Below are positions 51,545-61,444 of a stretch of 64,000 nucleotides of DNA, one piece after another. The first letter of the stretch is position 1; each line of letters starts with the position of its first letter. A program made the position numbers and the translations under genes. The stretch comes from Hermatobates lingyangjiaoensis (lineage: Eukaryota; Arthropoda; Insecta; Hemiptera; Hermatobatidae): assembly GCA_026182355.1 (NCBI GenBank), contig JAPFBL010000610.1, positions 186,001 to 250,000 on the forward strand, read 5' to 3'. Below the pieces are notes generated by a model. That model had not been told where the DNA came from, made no database searches, and was given only the letters and a program-made list of their open reading frames with translations.

Positions 51545-51917
51545 ATTATTAAAAATTATGCCAATTCTAACTTTTGTTCTTTTCCGGGTTAACTTTTCAA
51601 GTTTTCTGACTATGGATTTCCACCTTTCTGGTAAAATATAAAGTAATTCACCAAAAGATTTATTCTTGACATCCATTTTTTTCATTAAATATTGTAATTT
51701 CACTATTTTGACTATTTCACTATTATTTCACTAAATCCATTTTTTAGTGAAAAAATGGATGTCAAGAATAAATCTTTTGGTGAATTACTTTATATTTTAC
51801 CAGAAAGGTGAAAATCCATAGTCAGAAAACTTGAAAAATTAACCCGGAAAAGAACAAAAGTTAGAATTAGCATAATTTTTAATAAAACATGTTTGATTGA
51901 AGGTCTGCTCCCAAAAT

Positions 51918-51930
<13 letters not shown>
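51545..51930. repeat. Palindrome of two PLE ORF starts
   Basis: The arms are about 51,545-51,690 and 51,750-51,895. The plus arm encodes MDVKNKSFGELLYILPER, a stop, KSIVRKLEKLTRKRTKVR and FNKTCLIEGLLPKYTHTH, running into (CA)n(TA)n. The minus arm is the mirror copy and lacks the CLIEGLLP end. Confidence 0.7.

Positions 51931-51991
<61 letters not shown>
51917..51991. repeat. (CA)n(TA)n microsatellite
   Basis: CA run then TA run at the end of the PLE start. Confidence 0.95.
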
Positions 51992-51993
<2 letters not shown>

Positions 51994-52029
51994 CACCTAG
52001 AAAAGAGAAAAACAGAGAAAAACACCCAC

Positions 52030-52116
52030 AAAAAAGACTCACAGCGATATTTAGACATTCGTAGTCATCATGCAGCAGTAGTCCCTTTGAGTAGCTGAAG
52101 CTAACTCATACATTTT

Positions 52117-52178
<62 letters not shown>

Positions 52179-52268
52179 GTTAAAAAGGTGACCAATAGGA
52201 GAGTAGAGTTTATAGAGTCCTACGCCTTTTTTACGAATCATATTTCTTTATCCGGACAACTCATAGAA

Positions 52269-52315
<47 letters not shown>

Positions 52316-52320
52316 TGAAG
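52030..52320. repeat. PLE-like fragments between TA tracts
   Basis: A minus-strand block with AUGAUGA and GACUACGAAUGUC near 52,048-52,080 looks like a decayed hammerhead. TA tracts are at 52,118-52,176 and 52,272-52,312. Confidence 0.35.
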
Positions 52321-52490
52321 GTTGGTAGCAATCCTTCTTGCAAACATGTTTCTAAAAATTTTATGCTAATTTCATGCTTGGTTACCTTTTTGGAGAGTTT
52401 CCCTAATGTCTTAGAGGCTCTTCTGAGTTACTCAGGGAATAAAAAAATCAACTGGCCCAAACTTTTCCTTTCATATATACACATTCTGAC
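52320..52490 (-). pseudogene. PLE ORF start fragment
   Basis: Minus-strand blocks LRRASKTLGKLSKKVTKHEI, IKFLETCLQEGLLPTFTN. The reading starts after an in-frame stop. It ends at (TA)n at 52,312 like other copies. Confidence 0.6.
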
Positions 52491-52585
52491 ACTGTTTATA
52501 TGGAACACTATTTAATAACTAACTAAATATTATTTTCAATAAACATATCGTTGTTTTATTGAAAGTATATATAATGTATACTAAC

Positions 52586-52724
52586 CACAAAAAATCTTTG
52601 CAAAATGTACAAAAAGTCGGCTGTCTAAAGAACTTGGCCAAAAATTTATGACCCTTGACCTCGTGGACTTTTTGATGTTTGACAGCGCCTCTCCTATAGG
52701 CGATTCCACCGGAACTGGCCTCTT
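52586..52724 (-). CDS. Pkcdelta: Novel PKC (delta type), pseudosubstrate and start of C1A
   Basis: A 139-base exon between TTTCAG and GTTAGT, phase 1 in and phase 2 out. It reads (E)[18 protein letters not shown], then [20 protein letters not shown] and TFCKDFL(W). AYRRGAVK is the pseudosubstrate: basic residues around an Ala where a substrate would have Ser, used to hold the kinase off. H-x12-C-x2-C of C1A follows. Binding of diacylglycerol to C1 would release the block. Confidence 0.92.
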
Positions 52725-52949
52725 CTGAAATAAAAAAAAAAAAAAATTGTTAAACATGGTAATTTGGGTTAAAATGCAGTATGAGGGGCCCTTGTTGTTA
52801 TTACAGGCCCAATTAGTTTACATATTTCTGTGACATTATTAATTGCTTTTCTGAATAACTCGAGATGTTTGCCATGACATATGTCTGATGATTTACATCA
52901 GGAAATGAAACAATTTTCAGTTGAAATCACTCATTTGTTTAAAAACAAA

Positions 52950-54125
52950 ACTTATATTAAACAAAAAGATCTATATTTAAATTAGACTTTATAATAATTT
53001 TGTCTAATACAATATTAATTACAAAAAATCTGGAGTGGTCTACACTCATCTTTACTATAAGTAAACTTAATATCAATCTTCTTGGGTATATAATATATAA
53101 TGTCTCATTTAAGAAAAAATAATCCTGTAAATGGGAGATGTTTATTAGTATTTAATTCCTCAGTAAGTACAGATAGTGATTGATCAACATATCAATATAA
53201 TATCTAAACACTGTTTAATCTAAAAAATAAGATTTTAGTTTAGATTACATCTAAACATTATATTATTTCAGTGAATTCTAAGTCAATGTAAAAAAACATC
53301 AAAAATTCCACAAGTATAGCAGGTAATCCCTTAGTCTAGAATAAACAAACAGTTTTTATAGCTTTATTGCTCTTTGACGTAATTGATTTTTCATGAATTT
53401 TTTTTATAAATTGCTAATTTTTAATTCCATTTTTGGACAAATTTTCATGATTTTTGAATGAGCCGTTTAGCGTCAAAAAAACATTTTCTGAAAACAGAAA
53501 TCATACCCTTTGGTGAATGCAATTTTGAAAAAAATTACCTCAAATCATTCTCCATATAATGTTCTATTTTTAAGCATAGCTTCATTTTGATCCGTCAATT
53601 GGCATAGCTTGTATCACTCTCACAAGCTTTGAGATTGAATTATACAAATTTTTACATTTTATTGAATAAAAAATATTTCTCTTTGTTTTAAAATTTTGAA
53701 TATATTATTCGTTTATTCCATTTGTAACCGCAAAGATAATGCAAAAGTTTCAAAACTCTAGAGTTAGCAGTTCAGGAGAAAAAAAATGTTTTCTAAAAAA
53801 GGGTTTTGGACAAAAAAGTGACTTTCCCGTCATGCATAATTCTTCCCAAACAATAGAGATCATCTACACTATAGGGCCCATTTTTGTGTAAAATATCAAC
53901 TTGATCTATGAAAGATTCTGGACCGTAGCGGGTATCAAGCAATGCTAACACACTCACCCACCCACACACAGACATCATCGAAAAAACTTCATAAAACGAC
54001 TTTTAAAACTCTCAAAACATTTAATTCCGTCAAAATCTCGAGATCGAATTTTTTCATGATCACTATACTTTACTTATAGTAAAGTAAAAATCCGCTTCTT
54101 TCATTTCTTTACTAAAGTAAAAGCT
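52950..54125. repeat. TCTGGAGTGG-family element, long copy
   Basis: Starts with a fragment shared with 54,139 (TTAAACAAAAAGATCTATAT), then TCTGGAGTGGTCTACACTC at about 53,028, and ends ACTTTACTTATAGTAAAGTA at about 54,085. A region with GTGTGTGGGTGGGTGAG on the minus strand is shared with 54,560 and 55,395. No coding frame is trusted. Confidence 0.5.
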
Positions 54126-54138
54126 TGGTATCTGTATT

Positions 54139-54459
54139 ATATTAAACAAAGAGATCTATATTTAAACTAGATTTTATAATAATTTTTTCCAATACAATAT
54201 TAATTACAAATAATTAGTTTTGTCCGATAAATTATTCGAAAAAGATTTATTTCACCAAGCTATTTGTTGCAACTTTTCTTACCATGATATCCCTGAAAGG
54301 ATATCAGAGATGCCCTTTACAAAAATCAAACACAGCTTGATGAAATAAATATTTTTCGAATAATTTATCGGACAAAACTAATTTTTTGTAATTAATATTG
54401 TATTGGAAAAAATTATTATAAAATCTAGTTTAAATATAGATCTCTTTGTTTAATATAAT
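54139..54459. mobile_element. Foldback MITE, about 320 bp
   Basis: Arms of about 130 bases (ATTATATTAAACAAAGAGATC at the ends), imperfectly inverted, with a loop containing two GATATC half-repeats. A fragment of one arm is at 52,950-53,010. Confidence 0.65.
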
Positions 54460-56000
54460 GCCACAATCAACAATATTATGAATAATTTTCTGTTAAAATA
54501 ATTATTTTAATATTTTAAATCAAGAAACGAATGTTATGAATAAAAATTCTAACAATACATGGGTGTATGGGTGGGTGGGTGGTTTGTATCCAAAAGTTTG
54601 TATAGACTTGCCTTAATCAACAATATTTGATAGATGAAATTCATATTTACTCAAAAATAGGCCTCATAGTGTAGATGAACCACTATGCAAAGTTCTTTGG
54701 GACAAATTATACATGATAAGAAAGATATTTCTTTTTTTTGGCTAAAATGTATTTTTGGACATTGTTTTATTCTCTTAAAACCATTAATTCTAGAGTGTTA
54801 AAATTTTCGTATTATCTTCGAATCTATAAAAAACAATAACTGAAAATATTCTAAAATTTTTAAAAAAAACTGGAAAAACATTTTTTTAATCAAATGTAAA
54901 AAATTTTGAATTATAATTGGAACAAAATTCTAGAGCTGAACCTTCGACATTATCTTTGAGTCTACAAAAGTAGTAAACGAAAACTATCCTCATATTTTTG
55001 AAACAACAGGAAATATTTTTTTTACATTAAAATGTAAACATTTTGTCTTATCATGAAATCTGAAAGCTTGTGAGCAACACAAGCTATACCATTTGATTGA
55101 TTAAAATTAAATTTACCTAAACAAATAGAGAATTTTTTTAGGGGTTAAGTTAAGGTAATTTTTTTAAGGAAATTATATTAACAAAAAAAAACCATAGTCA
55201 ATTTTGTTATATTCTAAATTGCAGAAATACAATGTTCTGTAATTTTTATAATTAGAGAACAATAGAGAACTTATAATTTTTGCTTTACTATAAATAAAGT
55301 ATAGTGATCGTGAAAAAATTCCATCTTGAGATTTTGATGGAATTACATGTTTTGAAATCATTTTATGAAGAATTTATAGATGAAGTCTGTGTATGTGTAT
55401 GGGTCGGTGAGTGGTTTGTATCAAAAAGTTTGTACAGATGCTACACTCCACAATATTTGAGAGATCAAATTTATATTTACACAAAAATAGGCATCATAGT
55501 GTAGATGAACCCTATTATTTGGAACAAATTATACATCATAAAAATCTATTTCTTTTTTTTGGCTTAAATATAGTTTTGGACATTTTTTTATTCTCTTAAA
55601 CCATTAACTCTACAGTATTGATATTTTCGTATTATCTTAGAATCTATAAAACCAATAACTAAAAAAATTCTAAATTATTTAAAAAATCTGGAAATATTTT
55701 TTTCAATAAAAGTAAAAATTTTGACATAATTAAATCTGAAAGCTTGTGAGCAACACAAGCTAAACCGTTTCATAGATCAAAATAAAATTATACCTAAAAA
55801 AAGAGATTTCTTTTTAGGGGTTGAGTTGAGGTAATTTTTTCAAGAAAATTATATTAACTAAAGTGATATACGCATTCATGTTTTGTAATTATAATTCATA
55901 TTCATACAATATATAATATTGGTATATTTAGAAAATTTCAAATAGGCCATAGTCAACTTTGTTATATTCTAATTGAAGAAATGTATTGTTCTCTAATTTA
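54460..56000. repeat. Multiple copies of the ATGGAATTACATGTTT family
   Basis: Copies near 54,540-55,060 and 55,295-55,800 share GGCATCATAGTGTAGATGAA-type, TTTTTGGCT and AAATCTGAAAGCTTGTGAG blocks. No gene was found. Confidence 0.5.
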
Positions 56001-56074
56001 ATTTGGTGTCTTCAGATTCATTTCTGGGCACTAGAACATTTAACTTTTCACAAAACAGTCCATAGAAAAGAGGT

Positions 56075-56083
56075 AGAGAGAGC

Positions 56084-56121
<38 letters not shown>

Positions 56122-56900
56122 AAGGTAGAGAGAGAGAGAGAGATGGAGAGAGAGATAGAGAGAAAGAGAGAGAGAGGGAGCGGGAGAGAGAGAGAGATAG
56201 AGAGAAGGAGAGAGAGAGAGTTGGAGAGAGAGATAGAGAGAAAGAGAGAGAGATAGAGAGATGGAGAGAGAGATAGAGAGATGGAGAGAGAGATAGAGAG
56301 AGAGAGTTGGAGAGAGAGATAGAGAGAAAGAGAGAGAGAGATGGAGAGAGAGATAGAGAGATGGAGATAGAGAGAGAGATAGAGAGATGGAGAGAGAGAG
56401 TTGGAGAGAGATTGAGAGAGATATAGAGAGATGGAGATAGAGAGGGAGCGGGAGAGAGAGAGAGAGAGAGTTGGAGAGAGAGATAGAGAGAAAGAGAGAG
56501 AGAGGGAGCGGGAGAGAGAGAGAGGGAGCGGGAGAGAGAGATAGAGAGAAAGAGAGAGAGAGGGAGCGGGAGAGAGAGAGCGGGAGAGAGAGAGAGAGCG
56601 ATGGAGAGAGAAATAGAGAGTGAGGGAGCGGGAGAGAGAGATGGAGAGAGAGATAGAGAGAAAGAGAGAGAGAGGGAGCGGGAGAGAGAGAGAGTTGGAG
56701 AGACAGATAGAGAGAAAGAGAGAGAGGGAGCGGGAGAGAGAGAGGGAGCGGGAGAGAGAGAGAGGGAGTGGGAGAGAGAGAGATAGAGAGATGGAAAGAG
56801 AGAGTTGGAGAGAGAGAGAGAGAGAGAGAGAGGGAGCGGGAGAGAGAAAGATTGGGAGAGAGAGAGAGAGAGAGAGAGTGGGAGAGAGAGAATGAGTGAG
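56075..56900. repeat. GA-rich low-complexity tract
   Basis: About 820 bases of (GAGAGA)n with AGATAG, GGGAGCGGGAG and TTGGAGAG variants in higher-order blocks of 60-100 bases. Confidence 0.95.
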
Positions 56901-56919
56901 ATAATTTCATTCTGAACTT

Positions 56920-59160
56920 CTCAGAAAAAATGTCATGATAATTCTAATATTTGTGTTACCACCTTCTACACTGAAGAATTCAACCAAAGTCTTCGTTGGA
57001 GACTTCTAAGTATTTTCCTATTTTATTTGATAAATGTCAGAAGCACTCATCAAAAAATATCACCGAGAAATCAGCCTAAAATTAATATCAGTTTTATAAT
57101 ATAGTACAACAGAGTCTATTCCTTGGACAATATTACCCAGAGATAATACTATTCGTAAACACAAGAAAATATACATCGGATATTAAGTTTTGTTCAAGTG
57201 TGCAACATGTAGATTGATTAGGGTATTTTGTTAGACAAATCCATCATACCATGGAAACATAGAAATTATAAGTGATTGGCGTAAATTTTTTAAATGTAAA
57301 ATTTTATTCTTCTTACATCTCATATTAGGTAATAAATTACATTTTTTAGTCATTTATGCTAAAAAATAAATATATGATGAATCAAAAAGCTAATGTAATG
57401 TAGTAGTGAAATCAAGACTTGCAATAATGAAATATTTTATTAAAAATTCATTCAAATTTGCATATCTTTAGATCTTTAGTCTATCTATACTAATTTAAAA
57501 TTTAATACCCAAGCTAATAAAATATTTACTATCAAAGTTAATTGTTAATAAAATTTTAATACAATAAGTAATGCTACTTTTTTTTAAAAAAAGAAAAGTA
57601 TGAATTGTGTTTATTATTTTCATAATTTAGACAAAAATAAAATAATTAATAACTGAAAATTAAAATAATGTTAAAAAACTTTTAGTTATTAATAAAGTAA
57701 GTAAATTGCACTGTATTTAATTGCAATATAATATTAGCTGGTGCATTTTAAGTTTTTAAGTAATTTTAACATGAAATGCAGTATTCAATCCTTGATAGAT
57801 TAGTAAAAGTGTACATTACTTAATGATGTCTATCTTTATCAGAACTTTGTTGTTTATTCTATGCTACTAAATTATAATAACAAGAACATAAACCATTAAT
57901 AAAAGCATTTTGTTTTCATTAGGTTTAAATGCAGTTATAATAATATTTCATAACTCATTACATTTAATTAAATATAACCTTCTTTAATTACAAATAGAGA
58001 TCTACTTAAAATACTACCTAAAGGTGATTTTTAGGCAAAATATTTGTTATAACTACGCAGTATTAAATACTGAAAATAACCCAATATTGAATGTTTGAAA
58101 TCTGTTTTGTTACATCATAGGTAATCCATAAGATTGTATTCTTAATTCTTAATTAATGATAACAGACAAAATGAATAATAAGCTACTATTCATGCCATTG
58201 AAAGTATTAATTAAGTAATTATTTTCATTAATTATTAATATGCAACTAATTCAGTATTCATAATAGACTAATTTAGAGCTCATTGTAAATACATAAATAA
58301 GTTAATAATAAATCAAACTTACACTTTGAAGTCTTTATGAGGAATGAATCATTAACTAAAATAAAGTTTTAAGTTATTAAAACTGAACTGAAGGCACTAA
58401 ACGGATAGCATGACACAACAAATCGAGAGTAATTATCGCCATTTTAGAATTACTTGGAACTTTTCATGCCTTTTAAACCAATGCCTTCTAAATCACTTCA
58501 ATACAGATTTTATTAAAATGCAAATAAATTTATTACGGAAAGTAATTTATTTATTTATGAAAAAAAATCTGGACTAGTCTACGCTCAACTTTACTATAAG
58601 CGAATATATTACCATATTAAAGACAATAAATTTAATAAAATAATTATAATGTCATCAATGCGTAAACAAAAAGCTTTCATATTTACTACTTACTAGGGTT
58701 AGAAACTAGATTATCAATTTTCGGTGTCATGCTTTGTTATCAACAATTTATGACCTTTTGTTGATAACAACAAACTATAAAATTATTATAGTTTATTATA
58801 ATAAACTATAGTTTCATTAATAATAAAACTGTAGTTTAATAATAAACTATATATTATTATAGTTTATAATAAAATTATTATAGTTGAAATTTTATGACAC
58901 GCTAATCTTTATCATAAAATTACATTTCCTTCTCTTTGTCAAAAATCATAAAATCTAATTTACTCTGAGGGAGTGTTAGCTTTATCCTGCGTGCTGTACT
59001 ATGTTGTAAATATAAATAGAGAATAAATATTTCAGTAATTAGCCAGTTTTTTATACTCAAGTTAACTTCAAAGCCGGCTTTTCAATATAATTGAAAACTT
59101 TAATAGCTGGAAGCTTGAACATTTTAATAAAGCATAAATATGTACTATTAGACTAGAATA
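56920..59160. other. AT-rich region without recognised gene
   Basis: No splice-bounded exon or known repeat, except a TCTGGACTAGTCTACGCTC copy start at about 58,567 and a TTTATTATAG microsatellite at 58,770-58,890. It lies inside the 8.4-kb intron between PKC exons 61,183 and 52,724. Confidence 0.45.
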
Positions 59161-59164
59161 GTAA

Positions 59165-60000
59165 AAATCTGGAGTGGCCTGCACTCAACATTACTATAAG
59201 TAAATATAATATCAATCTTCTTGGTTATATAATATATAATGTCTTATTATGTCTTATGCATAATGTAAACATCTAAATGGGATATGATTATTAGTCTTTC
59301 ATTCCTGAGGTAGTAAAGATAGTGATTGAAGGACATATCAATATATAAGCTTATTTTTGTACAACACACAGCTGATGAAAAATCTCATTAGTATAACTAC
59401 AGCAGTAATAACATTTATGAAAAGCCAAAGTGAAAATTTCTTGATACGAAATAATCTCCTACAAGAGAACATAGCTTTTGTTCAAATAGCCAGTGGATTT
59501 CTTACATCGTTTACTTGACCTCCTTCTATATTGAATATTTAAGCCAATTTTAAAATTTAAAAAAGGAAAACACTCTTATTTTCTCTGATACACATCAAAG
59601 AAAAAATGTCATTTTAAGATAATTTATAATTAAGGATGTAAGATAATTACATTTATAAATCTTCAAACGAAAGACTTCAATTCTGAATTATGTTTTACAT
59701 TTTTGGCCTTTTATAGAATTATTATACTGGGAATTTTATGGCTTCTTAGTATTTAATGAAATCATTTTTCTTCCCCTTGTCAATATCATATATACGAATT
59801 TTCTCTGAGCGAGTATTATTTTTTTCCTGCCTGCTGAACTCTGTTATAAGGTTGCTATGAATGTACATTGAGAAAAATTATGTGAGTAATTAGCCAGTTT
59901 ACATACTCAAATCAATGTCAAAGCCAGCTATTCAGTATAATTTAAAACTTTTAAAGTTAGAACCTTCTAATTTTTGAAAATATAAAAATGAACTAGTTGA
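59165..60000. repeat. TCTGGAGTGG-family copy and AT-rich DNA
   Basis: Starts TCTGGAGTGGCCTGCACTC at about 59,167. Blocks near 58,975-59,130 recur at 59,820-59,990 (TAATTAGCCAGTTT and AAAGCC-GGC-like), so a roughly 850-base segment is duplicated in tandem. Confidence 0.45.
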
Positions 60001-60046
60001 CTAGAATAGTTAAAAAACTAGAAATTTGGTAACCAGTTGGGTTTTT

Positions 60047-60089
60047 GACTCTGACGAAGACCTCTTGTTACGGTTGAAAGATCTTAGTC
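60047..60089 (+). ncRNA. Hammerhead-ribozyme-like motif, family A, tandem unit 1
   Basis: GACU/AGUC, CUGACGA, extra A, stem II (GACC..CGGUU, one change to U), GAA, AGAUCU, U. Confidence 0.6.
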
Positions 60090-60106
60090 TTGTTTTCCCT
60101 TTTTCT

Positions 60107-60149
60107 TACTCTGACGAAGACCTCTTGTTACGGTTGAAAGATCTTAGTC
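60107..60149 (+). ncRNA. Hammerhead-ribozyme-like motif, family A, tandem unit 2
   Basis: Identical core to unit 1 (same C-to-U change), 60 bases downstream. Stem I starts UACU. Confidence 0.6.
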
Positions 60150-60204
60150 TTGTTTTCCCATTTTCTTATTGTGGTTTGATTATAGATTGTATATATATAT
60201 TGTA

Positions 60205-60532
60205 TATATATAACTTTAAATTACACAAAGCACGACACAGAAAAATGAATAAAAAGAACACTTAGAGAATTCAATATTTGGAACTGTTGTTCGTCATCAG
60301 GAGTAGAGTCGAAGAGAGGACGAAGTGAGAGAGATCTCCCCACGTCGAAGAGCGGAGCGCGAATGAAGCAATAAAGAGTCAACCGATGAGAGCAGCACTA
60401 GCGTAAAAAAGGAGCTAGGCACTAAAGGTCGGAGAACGGAAAAGGCAAAAACAATAGATAAAATTATAAAATTCAAACTATATAAAAGGAAATAATATAT
60501 ATATATAAATTAAAAGGAATAACATATAAAAG
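60205..60532 (-). repeat. PLE 3' pseudo-LTR, family J
   Basis: Directly downstream of the GIY-YIG frame. The motif at 60,270-60,303 has CUGAUGA, extra C, GAAC/GUUC, then CAAA in place of GAAA, so this copy is mutated. Confidence 0.65.
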
Positions 60533-60844
60533 TTAACGATTCTGATTTAAACCGGGATCTGATCTGGCCCTCAATAACCATATGTGGGCCTTCTCAGACG
60601 CTCTTAATGTCAAACTACGGTAATCAGTGGTCACTAGCTTAATTATTTGAACACTAAAGCAGCCATTAAAAGAAAGGTTATGACTGTTGGCATGGATGGC
60701 TACAGGAAGCTGTTTGCGCTGACCGACCGAAGCTCTATGGCCGTTCATACGCTCATTGAGCTTGGTAGAAGTCATACCAATGTAGAATGCTCCACATTGT
60801 CTACAGTTCATGCTCCACTTGTCACAGTGGACTCGTTCTTTCAC
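60533..60844 (-). pseudogene. PLE GIY-YIG endonuclease fragment
   Basis: An open frame of 103 codons with NCRQCGAFYIGMTSTKLNER, MNGHRASVGQRKQLPVAIH, NSHNLSFNGCF and SLTLRASEKAHIWLL before the stop. The Y-I-G with preceding C-x2-C and following R...H fits the GIY-YIG nuclease that ends Penelope-like proteins. The reverse transcriptase and the first GIY strand are lost on the 5' side, where unrelated sequence (family K) begins. With its 3' pseudo-LTR at 60,205-60,532 it is the best local anchor for calling the hammerhead repeats PLE-derived. Confidence 0.8.
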
Positions 60845-60953
60845 AATAATTGTCTATTTCTATTTATCCTCTTCATTTTAATCATTTTAATGTTTGTTTA
60901 ATCTTTTCAAAATTGTTATTGCGCTAGTTTACACTTTATCAGTTTATACGTTA

Positions 60954-60990
60954 TACCTGATGATGATTTCAGTGAAATCGAAAGCTTGTA
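60954..60990 (+). ncRNA. Hammerhead-ribozyme-like motif, family K
   Basis: UAC/GUA stem I, CUGAUGA, extra U, stem II GAUUUC/GAAAUC with AGU loop, GAA, palindromic AGCU, U. Cleavage is predicted after 60,987. It is the best-formed single copy in the window. Confidence 0.75.
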
Positions 60991-61034
60991 AGTAAAAAAT
61001 ATATTATTGAGTAACCTACGAAATTATTTCTTCG

Positions 61035-61149
61035 ATGTCACTGGGACAACTCCTTCATGAAATCACTCCCTACCAAAGAAAACTAGTTAGAAAACTAGAA
61101 AACACTAACAAAAAGGTCGTGAATGCGGAAGCTGCCGTCTACTTTAATA
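61035..61149 (+). pseudogene. PLE ORF start fragment, family K
   Basis: MSLGQLLHEITPYQRKLVRK, LENTNKKVVNAEAAVYFN, then (TA)n. It is truncated a few residues before the usual LLPxYTN end. Confidence 0.65.
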
Positions 61150-61182
61150 TATATATATATATTTAAGGAGTTTGGCTCTTAC

Positions 61183-61246
61183 CCAATGATCGTTCAGACG
61201 GAAGCCTGCTGTTAAGAGAACCAGACCTTACAGGAGTCCTCGAAAC
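61183..61246 (-). CDS. Pkcdelta: Novel PKC (delta type), exon upstream of pseudosubstrate
   Basis: A 64-base exon between ATGTTTCAG and GTAAGA, phase 0 in and phase 1 out. It reads VSRTPVRSGSLNSRLPSERS and L(E). It joins in phase to (E)[12 protein letters not shown] at 52,724 across an intron of about 8.4 kb. Ser/Arg-rich linkers precede the pseudosubstrate in PKCs, but this segment is too variable to prove by itself. The C2-like N-terminal domain was not found in the remaining 2.7 kb. Confidence 0.65.
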
Positions 61247-61249
61247 CTG

Positions 61250-61444
61250 AAACATTAAAAATCAATATTTTAATCTCAAAGTCGTCTTCACGTTATCAAA
61301 CATCCACACTTATCAGCTTCTAATCTTATCTTATGACTAAGAGGTTAAGAAAGTACACTTCGACCATAAAGTTTCCGTACTTCAAATAACTGTAACATGA
61401 GGTTTCTGGCTTTTTTTTCTTCTAAATAACATAAATTATCATCC
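61250..61444. other. No recognised feature
   Basis: Short intronic-looking DNA before element X. Confidence 0.3.

Larger units (their letters stand above)
60040..60185 (+). repeat. Family A pseudo-LTR with tandem hammerhead-like motifs
   Basis: Two copies of the 60-base core block (60,047-60,106 and 60,107-60,166). Confidence 0.75.
60940..61160 (+). mobile_element. PLE 5' end, family K: hammerhead then ORF start
   Basis: A motif at 60,954-60,990, a 45-base leader, then ATG at 61,035. It ends at (TA)n at 61,150. Confidence 0.65.

Noticed and set aside
55993..56910. 305-codon minus-strand frame rich in Leu/Ser
   Set aside because: It is the translation of the GA-rich tract and has no gene features.
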